Shown: positions 1 to 12,459, counted from the stretch's first letter. The stretch is 33,758 bases of DNA from Nitrospira sp. (GCA_016873395.1 VGXG01000022.1:1-33758), one strand, 5' to 3'. Notes: generated from the sequence alone by a model not told the origin. Program-made: numbers and translations.

Positions 1-183
1 GGGCTTCCGGTGCTGCTGACCCTTTGGTCATCCCGTCCGCTGTTCACGTACCTCGCCGCAAGCGTCACCACCGCGCTCACCCTGCTCGGGCTCTTCTTTT
101 CTCCTCCGGGATTGCCAGAATTGGCCCGCTGGATTCAAGCGCGAAGTGCAACACCTGAGCGAAAGACCTCCGCAGGGGTTTGA
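1..183 (+). CDS. C-terminal tail of a probable membrane protein (partial)
   Basis: Frame 1 is open from the window edge to a TGA at 181-183. The 60 visible residues contain two hydrophobic stretches (around residues 1-8 and 15-34, with LFTYLAASVTTALTLLGLFF) followed by a basic, soluble tail. This looks like the last membrane helix and cytoplasmic end of a larger protein whose start lies outside the window. No family signature is visible, so no function is assigned. It could also be a chance open frame. The gene remnants that follow suggest that the right side of this gene is itself a rearrangement junction. Confidence 0.35.
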   Translation, partial: GLPVLLTLWSSRPLFTYLAASVTTALTLLGLFFSPPGLPELARWIQARSATPERKTSAGV

Positions 184-210
184 AAGTGAAGGACTCGTCT
201 GGGCCGATGA

Positions 211-340
211 TTGAGCCAGCGCTGCACCGCCTTCACCTCGGTGCGCCGCAGTGTAGCAAAGGTGGGCTGCGGGCATGGAGTGAACGCAGCCATGTTGGCG
301 CAGCAAGGGTGGGACGTGGCCGACTTCGCAAGGGGCTGTA
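211..340 (+). pseudogene. Scrap of a SAM-dependent methyltransferase (motif I only)
   Basis: The frame starting at TTG 211 reads KVGCGHGVNAAMLAQQGWDV, which resembles the nucleotide-binding motif I and following helix of TehB-like class I methyltransferases (xDxGCGxGxNAxxLAxxGW). Nothing before or after it fits a methyltransferase. From about 340 the sequence becomes an IS3-type transposase read on the opposite strand. I infer a fragment left by rearrangement. The match is only about 20 residues, so chance resemblance cannot be excluded. Confidence 0.3.
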
Positions 341-341
341 A

Positions 342-608
342 TTATCGCGCCAACTGCTCCCACACCCCATCGAGCGCGGAAAAGACTTTCACGGTCAAAC
401 ACTCGCCTCGAAGTCGCCCCTTGAAGCTTTCAATGAAGCCGTTCACGAACGGCTGACCGGGCCGAATGAAATCGAGCTGAACCCCATGGCGGTAGGCCCA
501 GGCATCTATGGCGCAGCTGACGAACTCGCTGCCATTATCGACCGTGACGGAGCGGAACGCCTCCGCTGACGCACGACCGACTCTAAGGCCTATACGCCTT
601 CTCGCCGG
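342..608 (-). mobile_element. Remnant of an IS3-family transposase (OrfB, rve domain)
   Basis: On the minus strand, the frame from about 608 down to a TAA at 342-344 encodes the second half of a DDE integrase core. It contains SVTVDNGSEFVSCAID, then RHGVQLDFIRPGQPFVNGFI, then ESFKGRLRGECL. The Asp of VDNG and the Glu of FIESF are the second and third catalytic residues of the IS3 family. The N-terminal HTH and first Asp are missing, and the usual end after ECLN is replaced by an unrelated tail (LTVKVFSALDGVWEQLAR). No terminal inverted repeats or matching orfA were found. This is a dead fragment that marks past insertion-sequence activity in this accessory edge. Confidence 0.75.
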
Positions 609-627
609 TCAGATCCGCCCAAACCAC

Positions 628-1371
628 TCAACTTATCTTACACGCCACAACGATCAAGCCTTCGCCGAACAAAACCTCGTCGGACAACAACTGCCCTCTG
701 ACCTTGGCGATCAGCGGATGCGTTGCGGCCGCGCGTTGCCCACGAGTCCGCAGAAGCAGCCGGAGCATTTGCTGAAACATCGACCGACGCTTGAGTATTC
801 GATTTGTCCTGACCGCATCAACCCGAAATCCCCATCGACTCAAGACATACCGCAGCTCCAAAAAACCAATTGGATTGATATGCGAGATCGGTTGTTCCTC
901 GCCCGTCCCAGAATCGACCTCAACCATATAATGGAACTGGTCTGGATAGCCCCTCAACAGATAGCTCAGACGTGACCGCAGAGAGAGCACGTTCGGCGTG
1001 CTGATATAGAACCCGCCTCCCTTGCGTAAAATCCGATTCGCTTCACGGACCAGCAGGTGGGGATTCTCAATGTGCTCAACCCCCTCGATGCACGCCATCG
1101 CATCAAATTCACCATCCGAGAAGGGAAGCTTCGCATTCAAATCCGCGCACACACAAGACCGTCCCGGTATGACAAAGCCGGCGGGATGCAAATCCGCCGA
1201 CACCACCTCCACGCCGCCATCCACCAACAACTGCGTCAAGGCCCCACTCCCGCATGGCAGATCGAGAACGCGACGATACCCCGTCTCCAAGATCATCTTG
1301 GCAACCTGGACACGCATCATGGCGACCGTATTCGGTCCCTGATGGCTAGGATGGACACGATCAAACTGCAT
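628..1371 (-). CDS. Class I SAM-dependent methyltransferase
   Basis: A 247-residue protein of Methyltransf_11/23 type. Motif I is VLDLPCGSGALTQLL (around residues 35-50), followed by an acidic motif II (VVSADLHPAG). A motif IV region reads FDAMACIEGVEHIENPHLL, and the post-motif strand is ILRKGGGFYISTPN. Length and motif order fit a complete soluble enzyme that transfers a methyl group from S-adenosylmethionine; the acceptor cannot be read from sequence. The start at 1371 gives MQFDRVHPSH, a typical N-terminus. It is divergent from the truncated glycosyltransferase at 1454, a pairing common in O-antigen or polysaccharide loci. I infer such a role only from that context. Confidence 0.88.
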   Translation of the reverse strand: MQFDRVHPSHQGPNTVAMMRVQVAKMILETGYRRVLDLPCGSGALTQLLVDGGVEVVSADLHPAGFVIPGRSCVCADLNAKLPFSDGEFDAMACIEGVEHIENPHLLVREANRILRKGGGFYISTPNVLSLRSRLSYLLRGYPDQFHYMVEVDSGTGEEQPISHINPIGFLELRYVLSRWGFRVDAVRTNRILKRRSMFQQMLRLLLRTRGQRAAATHPLIAKVRGQLLSDEVLFGEGLIVVACKIS

Positions 1372-1453
1372 CTACGGCTCCTCTCGTCATCCGATCATCA
1401 TTTTGCTATAGTGACACACTACCAAATTGAAACCCTCTTACAGTGGTGAATTG

Positions 1454-2011
1454 ATGCCCTCCGTCAGTGTCGTCATTCCGGCGTACAACGGCGCTTCGCG
1501 CTATCTGAGCCGGTCCATCGAGAGCGTTTTGGCGCAGACCATGCAAGACTTCGAACTCATCGTCGTGGACGATGCCTCCACCGACGATACCGCACGCCTG
1601 GCCCTCCGCTACTCGCAAGTACGCTATTTCCGCCGCGCCTCCAACGGAGGCCAAGCGGCAGCCCGTAATGACGGCGCACGACTCTCAGATAGCGCCTACC
1701 TGGCCTTCCTCGACCAAGACGACCTGTGGGAGCCGACGTTTCTTGAAGAAACCCTTCCCCTTTTACAAGCCGCCAAAGACGCAGCGGTCGTCCACGCGGA
1801 TGGATACCAGGTCAACGAACTCAACGACATCTTGGAATATGACGGGGCCATGAAGCATACGAACAGCATCACCCAAATACTTCGCGGAGGACACGACGTG
1901 GCTACCTCCGGCTCTCTCTTTCGCAAATCCTGCTTCGCCGCCATCGGCGCAATGAACCGCCGTCACTCCCGTACGGACACGCACGGGAGCGAACCCCGCC
2001 TCTTCCAATAA
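1454..2011 (+). CDS. Family 2 glycosyltransferase, C-terminally truncated
   Basis: From ATG 1454 the protein reads MPSVSVVIPAYNG, the classic N-terminus of GT2 (GT-A fold) enzymes that move sugars from nucleotide-sugar donors onto polysaccharide acceptors. The nucleotide-binding VVDDAST and the DxD-like FLDQDDLWE region are present. The family signature continues to LFRKSCFAAIGAMN and then stops abruptly: the last 20 or so residues (RRHSRTDTHGSEPRLFQ) are out of character. They are antisense to a methyltransferase tail. At about 185 residues it lacks the usual 60-100 C-terminal residues with the acceptor side, so it is probably inactive. An upstream in-frame ATG at 1427 is a less likely start. 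Confidence 0.82.
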   Translation: MPSVSVVIPAYNGASRYLSRSIESVLAQTMQDFELIVVDDASTDDTARLALRYSQVRYFRRASNGGQAAARNDGARLSDSAYLAFLDQDDLWEPTFLEETLPLLQAAKDAAVVHADGYQVNELNDILEYDGAMKHTNSITQILRGGHDVATSGSLFRKSCFAAIGAMNRRHSRTDTHGSEPRLFQ

Positions 2012-2104
2012 TTTACCCAAGGTCTTTTTCGTGTAGTGATGCAGGTGCCTGGGCGGATCCCAATGGATCCACCATCGGCCGAGCAGACCTCGTCCGTTCG
2101 TCCG
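1955..2104 (-). pseudogene. C-terminal fragment of a methyltransferase (inverted remnant)
   Basis: Read on the minus strand from 2104, the frame gives GRWWIHWDPPRHLHHYTKKT followed by LGKLLEEAGFAPVRVRTG. This is the characteristic C-terminal stretch of Methyltransf_23-type enzymes (W..LDxPRHLxHFTxxTLxxLLexAGF). No motif I precedes it: immediately upstream in the same frame is the TGA of the complete methyltransferase at 2105-2749, a different subfamily. Its other end merges with the truncated glycosyltransferase on the opposite strand. I read it as one side of an inversion or deletion junction. Confidence 0.6.
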
Positions 2105-2749
2105 TCAGTCCAACTGGAATTCGGAGCGCTTCAGTGTGTACGCCACCCGGCTCCCAAAGAACGCTTTCTCGCGAAACCCTGCCGCGCCTGCCAGCCGGAT
2201 CACCGTTTCCCGACGCTGATAATGGGGATCAAAAATGGTTTCCGTCACAGACAACACGCCACCCGGTTTGAGAGCCTCGAAGATCTCCCTTAGCGCCGCT
2301 TCCCGGTCAGGAATCTCGCCCAAGACAGTGACCAGCAAGGCGCGATCCGCCAGACCGACGTCCAGTTTGCCGTCGCCCACTCCAGTCTGAACAAACCGAA
2401 TATTCCCCAAGTTCTCCGCTTGAGCTCTTTCTTGAGCGCGGCGGAGCATTCCCGGCTGAAGATCCATCGCCACTACCTTGCCGTGCGGGCCGACTTGCCT
2501 GGCGACCGGAAGCGTGACCCGTCCCGGTCCGCAGCCGATATCCAGGACGGCCATGCCGGGTTGTAAGTCCAAATGCCGGACAATCACCTCCGAGCGGTTC
2601 GTTTTCGTGAAGGGATTGTCCAATTCCACCAGCCATCGTAACCAAACCGGGCAGGGAAGCGTGTACCACCGGGAACCAAACCGCCACGCGAACATACCGA
2701 GGAGGATGATTCCGATCAAACCGAGACAGAGGTAGAGAAGTGTGGTCAT
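2105..2749 (-). CDS. Class I methyltransferase with N-terminal membrane anchor
   Basis: A 214-residue protein. Residues 3-23 (LLYLCLGLIGIILLGMFAW) form one hydrophobic helix, so the enzyme is probably tethered to the membrane with its catalytic domain on one face. Motif I is VLDIGCGPGRVTLPVA, then VVAMDLQPGML, then the motif around LLVTVLGEIPDREAAL, and LKPGGVLSVTETIFDPHY; these are the UbiE/Methyltransf_11 landmarks. It ends naturally with a C-terminal beta-strand (FFGSRVAYTLKRSEF). The substrate is unknown: proximity to glycan-type genes is weak evidence, and the membrane anchor could equally suit a lipid or quinone substrate. Confidence 0.88.
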   Translation of the reverse strand: MTTLLYLCLGLIGIILLGMFAWRFGSRWYTLPCPVWLRWLVELDNPFTKTNRSEVIVRHLDLQPGMAVLDIGCGPGRVTLPVARQVGPHGKVVAMDLQPGMLRRAQERAQAENLGNIRFVQTGVGDGKLDVGLADRALLVTVLGEIPDREAALREIFEALKPGGVLSVTETIFDPHYQRRETVIRLAGAAGFREKAFFGSRVAYTLKRSEFQLD

Positions 2750-2838
2750 AGTGCTCAGTCCAAGCGCATCTCAGCTACAGGCGACCGGCGATCGAGAGAC
2801 AAGTCTAGAAGGTAATCCGATAATTATCAAGGATGGCA

Positions 2839-2958
2839 GGCTGCTCAAAAAGGCCATCCAATGAGCCCGCAGGAAGGCCGGCGACCGAGGCATACGCTGT
2901 CTGGTACGTTGAGGGAGGCGACCGACGAGAACGAAGTTGGGGGCCTTTTTCAGCAGCC
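2839..2958. repeat. 120-bp inverted-repeat element, copy A (MITE-like)
   Basis: The 17-bp ends GGCTGCTCAAAAAGGCC (2839-2855) and GGCCTTTTTCAGCAGCC (2942-2958) are inverted repeats with one mismatch. The interior is 86 bp. A second element of exactly the same length lies at 15196-15315, with the same ends apart from two bases and a shared GTACGTTGAGG core. There is no coding capacity. The right end runs straight into GTTAG, whose TTA is the stop codon of the minus-strand DUF1348 gene. It probably folds into a long hairpin in RNA and may act as a 3' processing or termination element. Confidence 0.75.
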
Positions 2959-2959
2959 G

Positions 2960-3439
2960 TTAGAGACCTAAGTCCGACAGTCCCGGATGATCGTCCGGAC
3001 GGCGGCCCAGCGGCCAGCGGTATTTCCGGTCGGACTCCTTGATGGGAAAGTCGTTGATGCTCGCGATGCGACGGCGCATGAGCCCGTTGTCGGCAAACTC
3101 CCAGTTCTCGTTGCCGTAGGATCGAAACCAATTGCCCGAATCATCATGCCACTCATAGGCAAAGCGGACCGCGATGCGCGCCTCATGAAAGGCCCATAGT
3201 TCCTTGATGAGGCGGTAGTCCAGTTCCTTCGCCCATTTGCGCCGGAGAAACTGCACGATCTCCTCGCGTCCCGACAGGAACTCGGCGCGGTTTCGCCAAA
3301 CACTATCAACGGTGTAGGCGAGCGAGACCCGTTCGGGGTCGCGCGAGTTCCAGGCATCCTCGGCCATGCGAACCTTCTGGATCGCGGTCTCCCTGGTGAA
3401 GGGCGGGAAGGGAGGACGACCACTCTCGCTGCCAGTCAT
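2960..3439 (-). CDS. DUF1348 / NTF2-like (SnoaL-like) protein
   Basis: From ATG 3439 (the frame is open further upstream, but GGAGGAG lies 6-7 bases before this ATG) the product is 159 residues, the usual size of the DUF1348 family. The family pattern is clear: [54 protein letters not shown] and [13 protein letters not shown]. These are small single-domain cone-shaped proteins of the nuclear-transport-factor-2 superfamily; no reaction is established for the family. The stop codon is formed by the end of the adjacent 120-bp repeat. The gene stands alone in the accessory edge. Confidence 0.88.
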   Translation of the reverse strand: MTGSESGRPPFPPFTRETAIQKVRMAEDAWNSRDPERVSLAYTVDSVWRNRAEFLSGREEIVQFLRRKWAKELDYRLIKELWAFHEARIAVRFAYEWHDDSGNWFRSYGNENWEFADNGLMRRRIASINDFPIKESDRKYRWPLGRRPDDHPGLSDLGL

Positions 3440-3539
3440 GTCATGCTCCTCCGTTAGTGTTTCGGTTGAGCGGTGCGCGGCCGCGGTAAGCGTGTCGGCC
3501 GCCTCCGCTGATACACTCCGCGCCATGCCGGTCCCATCT

Positions 3540-4349
3540 ATTTGCCGGAAGACTGCGCCACCACTATTCTACTTGACCTACGCGCCTTTCGTTTTTTTTC
3601 GAGAGGCCAGCGCGACTCTCAAATGGCAAAGTCAAGACCTGACCCTGCTTCTTTGCACACGATCGTGACCGTCTTGAGCGGGAGCCTCGAACGCTCGGTC
3701 AGTTTCTGATCGGCAGCCATCGGTTTCGGGGGTTCGGCTCGGCCTAACTATTAAGTGAACCGCTTAGGGTCCTGCGATACACGCGCGGTGTATCTCGTTC
3801 CAGTTCCTAAGCGTCCCTGCTGAAAACATCCGCAATATCTGCTGGTTGGGAACCTTTGTCAAGGCGCCACCGGTCGGGATAGCCAGCCAAGCCGGGCGGT
3901 GTATCCAGATATTGGCCCGCAGTATATTCAGTCATCAACTCCACACAGACGGGCTGGTCGGAGGCGGTCAGAAGGGAAATACAGGGGCAGCTACTTTTTG
4001 TGGCGCTTTGTGTCAACTTGCCAGGATGTGCCTGAGTTCAGCGAGGGCTCAGCGGAGGAGTGGGATACCACCTGTGGTTGGAACGGGCAACAGGCTTGTT
4101 AGCGGCCTGTTGCCCGTTCCCACTTCTTTTTTTCTCGGCTGGAACGGATGCTTGGTGAGCGCAGCGCCATAGCGGGAAGTTGCCTAGCAAGAAGCCGATC
4201 ACGCGCCGCGAGCCGTTCCGTTGGTCCGATAAGGCAAGCGGCCAACAGTAGGGATCGGAGCAGCCATTGGAGGACAACGCATCATGGCGCCAGCGAGCCC
4301 AAGCACCGTTCGTCAGCCGCATCTTTGATGTGGGGGTTCGGAAAAGAAG
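3540..4349. other. Gene-poor stretch of about 0.8 kb
   Basis: No frame here gives a protein with recognisable motifs, and the short open frames on both strands have unnatural composition. Two structures stand out. At 3628-3646 the minus strand reads AGGGTCAGGTCTTGACTTT, a word often seen beside REP-associated tyrosine (IS200-like) transposases (from memory). At 4080-4120 there is a perfect 16-bp hairpin. The stretch probably holds decayed mobile DNA between the accessory edge and the conserved glutamate synthase locus. Confidence 0.5.
4080..4120. terminator. Perfect 16-bp hairpin, possible terminator
   Basis: GGAACGGGCAACAGGC (4080-4095) is exactly complemented by 4105-4120 across a 9-base loop, and a T-rich run (CTTCTTTTTTTCTC) follows at about 4123-4136. 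On the plus strand this resembles a rho-independent terminator, although the T run starts several bases after the stem. No plus-strand gene clearly ends into it, so it may belong to a decayed element. Confidence 0.4.
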
Positions 4350-5786
4350 CTACGCGGCAGCAGTCTTAGCAGATTTTCCGGCCTGGAGGTACTTATCCAC
4401 CGACGCCGCCATCTTGCGGCCCTCGGCGATAGCCCAGACGATGAGGGATTGGCCGCGTCGGACATCGCCCCCGGCAAAGACGCCCTCCACGCTGCTCATA
4501 TAGCGCTCGTCCGTGGCCACGTTCCCCCGCACGTCGTACTTGACGCCCAGGCTGTCCAGCAAGCCGTTCTTCACTGGGCCGGTGAAGCCCATCGCCAGCA
4601 GGACCAGGTCCACGTCCATCTCGAATTCGGTGCCGGGCATCGGCGTGAATTTCCCGTTTTCGAACGCGACCCGATGCGCGTGCAGTTTGGTGACGTGTCC
4701 GTTGCGCCCGCTGAACTTCGTGGTGGACACGCTCCACTGCCGGTCGCACCCCTCCTCATGCGCGTGCGAGGTGCGCAGTTGCATCGGCCAGAGAGGCCAG
4801 GGCGTGGAGGCAGCGCGCTGCGGCGGCGGCTCCGGCAACAATTCGAATTGATGGACCGCAGTGCAGCCCTGCCGGTGTGTGGTGCCCAGACAATCGGACC
4901 CGGTATCCCCACCCCCGATGATCACGACCTTCTTGCCTTTCGCCGTGAGCGGCTCATCGGCGATGACATCGCCGGCATTGCGCTTGTTCTGCTGTGTGAG
5001 GTAGTCCATCGCCGGGTGGATGCCCTTCAGTTCCCGTCCCGGCACCGGCAGCTCCCGAGGCTGCTCGGCGCCCATCGCGAGGCAGACGGCATCGAACCGG
5101 CGGCGTAGCTCCTCCCCGCTGATATCCTGGCCGACGTGCGCGCTGGTCTTGAACTCGACCCCTTCGGCCTTCATCTGCTCCAGCCGCCGGTCCAGCACCC
5201 ATTTCTCCATCTTGAAATCGGGAATCCCGTAACGCAGGAGCCCGCCGATCCGGTCGGCTTTCTCGAAGACCGTCACGCTGTGGCCGGCTCGCGCCAGTTG
5301 CTGGGCCGCGGCCAAGCCGGCCGGCCCGGAGCCCACGACGGCGACCGTCTTGCCGGTGCGCGAGAGGGGAAGGATGGGCTGCACCCAGCCCTCGTCGAAG
5401 CCCCTGTCGATGATGTTCCACTCGACAATCCGGATCGAAACCGGGTCTTCGTTGATGCCGAGGACGCAGGCAGATTCGCAGGGAGCCGGGCAGAGGCGTC
5501 CGGTGAACTCCGGAAAATTGTTCGTCGTGTGCAGCGCCTTGAGCGCGTCGTGCCAACGGCCCCGGTGGACCAGATCGTTCCACTCCGGGATCAGATTCAC
5601 CACCGGACAGCCGTTGGCGCTCTGGCAGAAGGGCACGCCGCAATCCATGCAGCGCGCGCCCTGAGCCTTGAGCTTGTCTTCCGGAAACGGCTCGTAGAAT
5701 TCTTTCCAGTCCTGGACGCGGATCTCGACCGGCCGGCGCTTGGGCCCCTCGCGGGCGTATTTCAGGAAGCCCTTCGGATCAGCCAT
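4350..5786 (-). CDS. gltD: Glutamate synthase small subunit
   Basis: A 478-residue NADPH-dependent beta subunit that passes electrons from NAD(P)H via FAD and 4Fe-4S clusters to the large subunit for 2-oxoglutarate plus glutamine to two glutamates. The N-terminal Fe-S domain is visible ([19 protein letters not shown] around residues 45-65, [11 protein letters not shown] around 98-108). The FAD Rossmann motif is [17 protein letters not shown], the NAD(P)H motif [13 protein letters not shown], and the terminal FAD site [19 protein letters not shown]. Length is normal and no key residue is missing. It lies 157 bases downstream of gltB on the same strand, separated by heptanucleotide repeats, and is probably co-transcribed with it. 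Confidence 0.96.
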   Translation of the reverse strand: MADPKGFLKYAREGPKRRPVEIRVQDWKEFYEPFPEDKLKAQGARCMDCGVPFCQSANGCPVVNLIPEWNDLVHRGRWHDALKALHTTNNFPEFTGRLCPAPCESACVLGINEDPVSIRIVEWNIIDRGFDEGWVQPILPLSRTGKTVAVVGSGPAGLAAAQQLARAGHSVTVFEKADRIGGLLRYGIPDFKMEKWVLDRRLEQMKAEGVEFKTSAHVGQDISGEELRRRFDAVCLAMGAEQPRELPVPGRELKGIHPAMDYLTQQNKRNAGDVIADEPLTAKGKKVVIIGGGDTGSDCLGTTHRQGCTAVHQFELLPEPPPQRAASTPWPLWPMQLRTSHAHEEGCDRQWSVSTTKFSGRNGHVTKLHAHRVAFENGKFTPMPGTEFEMDVDLVLLAMGFTGPVKNGLLDSLGVKYDVRGNVATDERYMSSVEGVFAGGDVRRGQSLIVWAIAEGRKMAASVDKYLQAGKSAKTAAA

Positions 5787-5807
5787 CAGTTACTCGCATC
5801 GCGCGTC

Positions 5808-5943
5808 AGTAACAAGTTGCAAGCCTCAAGTGGCAAGCGACAAGTTAGTTCTCGTTGCCCGCTTGCTACTTGCTCACTTGCCCGCTTGGTCACTTGTCAG
5901 CTCCATTGGTCATCGGGACGCTTCACGTTTCACGCCTTACGCT
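5808..5943. repeat. Heptanucleotide repeat spacer between gltB and gltD
   Basis: The left part is a run of 7-bp words such as CAAGTTG CAAGCCT, continuing CAAGTGG, CAAGCGA, CAAGTTA. The right part carries the complementary type (TGCTACT, TGCTCAC, TTGCCCG, CTTGGTC), followed by a separate run CTTCACG TTTCACG, CCTTACG, CTTCACG. Words differ but the period is 7 throughout, and the two halves can pair into a hairpin. It reaches the gltB stop codon. Confidence 0.7.
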
Positions 5944-10485
<4,542 letters not shown>

Positions 10486-10595
10486 GTCGGGTTGTCGGCT
10501 GCCCAACCGCCGGGCCGGGCGCGTGCGGGAAGGGGATGCCGACCCGTGCTCGTGACCTCGGTCAGGGTCTGTGCGCTCAGTCGATTTTGAACTGC

Positions 10596-10625
10596 ACCAT
10601 ACTGGATGCAGCGTGATTCTGTCAA
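10596..10625 (-). promoter_or_regulatory. Candidate sigma-70 promoter of gltBD
   Basis: On the minus strand, a perfect TTGACA (10625-10620) is followed after 18 bases by TATGGT (10601-10596), four of six matches to TATAAT. Transcription would begin near 10589, giving a leader of about 100 bases before gltB. It is back to back with the promoter candidate at 10729-10758. Confidence 0.5.
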
Positions 10626-10728
10626 GCGATCCACGCCCCGTTGTAGGCCTCTGCAGCGCGATTTTTCACGTCTCTTGCCGTTGCGACGTAGAGGGTGCAG
10701 TCCCGCTCCAGCAGCGCTGAGCACACGC

Positions 10729-10758
10729 TTGACAAACCCTGGACCCACGCCCTAGACT
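10729..10758 (+). promoter_or_regulatory. Candidate sigma-70 promoter giving a leaderless mRNA
   Basis: TTGACA at 10729-10734 and TAGACT at 10753-10758 are 18 bases apart. The ATG of the polyprenyl synthase frame at 10765 begins six bases after the -10 box, just where transcription would start. No ribosome-binding site is present, so translation may begin from the 5' end itself. If the ATG at 10801 is used instead, the leader is about 36 bases, still without a ribosome-binding site. Confidence 0.5.
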
Positions 10759-10764
10759 CGCCGC

Positions 10765-11769
10765 ATGTCGAACGGACCCGCGACCTCGACCGTCCACACG
10801 ATGACGGACGTCTGGGACGCTTACCGGGAAGAATTGGACGGGGTCGAGGATCAGGTCCGCAAGCACCTCGATTCGTCGGTGGCCCTTGTCAACACAGTGG
10901 CCGCCCATATCCTCAGCAGCGGCGGCAAGCGCATCCGCCCCCTCTTGCTGCTCCTCTGCGCCAGACTCTGCGGCTACCGCGACAACGACCATCACATCCT
11001 CGGCAGCCTCGTCGAGTACATCCACACCGCCACGCTCCTGCACGACGACGTGGTGGACGACGCCGACCTGCGCCGCGGCCGGCAAACCGCCCGCAAGGTC
11101 TGGGGCAACCAGGTCAGCATCCTGGTGGGCGACTACCTCTACTCGAAGGCCATCTGTCACATCGTCGGCTTCCGCAATCAGGCGATCAACGAAGTCCTCT
11201 CGGAGGCCTGCCGCAAAATGGCCGAGGGGGAGGTGCTTCAGCTCTACTACAACGGCAATCCCGCGATCACCGAGCCCGAGTACCTGCGCATCGTCGAGTA
11301 CAAGACGGCCGGCCTGATCGCCGCGGCCTGCCGGATCGGCGCGATCGTCGGCAATGCGTCCCCCGACAAGGAAGCAGTTCTCTTCCGGTTCGGCCAGAAT
11401 CTCGGGATCGCGTTCCAGTTGGCGGACGACACGCTTGACTATGCCGCGAACGGCGACCGCTTGGGGAAGACCCTCGGTCAGGATCTCCGGCAGGGCAAGG
11501 CGACGCTCCCGCTGCTGCATCTGCTCCTGCACTGCCCGGAGCAGGACAAGCAGATGATCAAGGACCGGATGGAAACCCGCACCTTGACGGAGGCGGACCT
11601 GCTCCGGATCATCGCCTTGATGCAGGAATTCGGCTCGATCGCCTACGCGATGGAGCGCGCGCGCGAGTTCGTGGCCGCCGCCAACACAGACCTGGCCCAG
11701 TTCGAGGATTCCTCGCCCAAACGAGCCTTGTCGGTCGTCGCCGAATACATGGTCAACCGCGACCGGTAG
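10765..11769 (+). CDS. Polyprenyl (octaprenyl-type) diphosphate synthase
   Basis: A 334-residue all-helical trans-prenyltransferase that extends farnesyl or geranylgeranyl diphosphate with isopentenyl diphosphate to make the quinone side chain. Both aspartate-rich motifs are present: LLHDDVVDDADLRRG (first, about residue 91) and FQLADDTLDYA (second), as are GGKRIRPLLLL and the KT and Q residues of VEYKTAGLI. The small-residue pattern before the first DDxxD fits long-chain products, but chain length cannot be fixed from sequence. Start may be ATG 10765 or ATG 10801 (MTDVWDAYREEL); the second matches the usual beginning of the family better. It heads the plus-strand run and has its own promoter candidate. 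Confidence 0.93.
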   Translation: MSNGPATSTVHTMTDVWDAYREELDGVEDQVRKHLDSSVALVNTVAAHILSSGGKRIRPLLLLLCARLCGYRDNDHHILGSLVEYIHTATLLHDDVVDDADLRRGRQTARKVWGNQVSILVGDYLYSKAICHIVGFRNQAINEVLSEACRKMAEGEVLQLYYNGNPAITEPEYLRIVEYKTAGLIAAACRIGAIVGNASPDKEAVLFRFGQNLGIAFQLADDTLDYAANGDRLGKTLGQDLRQGKATLPLLHLLLHCPEQDKQMIKDRMETRTLTEADLLRIIALMQEFGSIAYAMERAREFVAAANTDLAQFEDSSPKRALSVVAEYMVNRDR

Positions 11770-11778
11770 CTGTGAAAC

Positions 11779-11855
11779 CGGCACGAGGCGAGCGGCAAGT
11801 GGCAAGTGGACGTATGATTCCTCCCTCTAGCCCCTCGCCTCTTACCCCTCGCCTG
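11779..11855. repeat. Heptanucleotide repeat spacer
   Basis: Left half: GCACGAG GCGAGCG then GCAAGTG twice. Right half: CTAGCCC CTCGCCT CTTACC-type words running directly into the next start codon, leaving no room for a ribosome-binding site. The period is 7 and the halves are partly complementary. Confidence 0.65.
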
Positions 11856-12377
11856 ATGACAGCCCATCCGCTGGTTAGGTTGGCGGCGGCGGCGATCGAA
11901 GCCTTTCTCTCCCACCAGCGCATCACCGAGCCGCCAGCCACCCTCTATGCCGAGTGGCCGGAGGCGCTCAGGCCGGCGGGAGTGTTCGTGTGTCTGAAAC
12001 GGGAAAGCCGGCTGCGCGGCTGCATCGGGACGACCGAACCGTGTCACGACACGCTGGCGGTGGAGGTCGTCCACAACGCCATCGGAGCGGCCACCCGTGA
12101 TCCCCGCTTTCCCGCGGTCCATCCCTCGGAACTCCAGGAGCTGGACATTTCCATCGACGTGCTGGGGCCGCCGGAGCCGGCGCCAGGCCCCGACGCGCTG
12201 GATCACCGGCGCTATGGGATCATTCTGCGTTCGGGCGAACGGCGGAGCGTCCTCTTGCCGGACATCGAAGGAATCAACTCCGTAGCGGAACAAATCGCGG
12301 CGGCTCGGGAGAAAGCGGGCCTCGGCCGGCATGATCCGATCGAGCTGTTGCGCTTTGAAGTCACGCGATATAAATAA
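11856..12377 (+). CDS. AMMECR1-domain protein (AmmeMemoRadiSam system protein A)
   Basis: From ATG 11856 the protein has 173 residues. The AMMECR1 signature is clear: GVFVCLKRESRLRGCIGTTE (with the invariant RGCIGT), AVEVVHNAIGAATRDPRFP, and the ending LLPDIEGINSVAEQIAAARE. In many bacteria this protein accompanies a Memo-like protein and a radical-SAM protein; neither is present in this window. The biochemical role is unsettled. The frame is open upstream to GTG 11772, but that part is translated repeat and is not credible coding sequence. No ribosome-binding site is visible, because the start abuts the heptanucleotide repeat; re-initiation from the upstream gene is an inference. Confidence 0.88.
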   Translation: MTAHPLVRLAAAAIEAFLSHQRITEPPATLYAEWPEALRPAGVFVCLKRESRLRGCIGTTEPCHDTLAVEVVHNAIGAATRDPRFPAVHPSELQELDISIDVLGPPEPAPGPDALDHRRYGIILRSGERRSVLLPDIEGINSVAEQIAAAREKAGLGRHDPIELLRFEVTRYK

Positions 12378-12446
12378 GGCAAGGGGTGAGTGGCTAGCGG
12401 CTAGAGGTGTGAATAATTCTTCCGCTCGCCACTAGCCTCTCGCCCC
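12378..12446. repeat. Heptanucleotide repeat spacer
   Basis: Left half: GCAAGGG GTGAGTG GCTAGCG GCTAGAG. A short AT-rich centre (TGAATAATTCT) follows. Right half: GCTCGCC ACTAGCC TCTCGCC. Left and right words are reverse complements of one another in type, so the spacer can fold into a hairpin. Confidence 0.7.
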
Positions 12447-12459
12447 ATTAGGAGTAAGA

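Noticed and set aside
28-402. Minus-strand open frame of 124 codons
   Set aside because: It crosses from the IS3 remnant, in the wrong frame, into unrelated DNA and has an unnatural composition.
2833-3042. Short plus-strand open frame inside the 120-bp repeat
   Set aside because: Lies mostly within a structured repeat and antisense to the DUF1348 gene; no coding character.
10666-11805. Minus-strand open frame of 379 codons opposite the polyprenyl synthase
   Set aside because: Antisense to both DDxxD motifs of a real enzyme; no motifs of its own.
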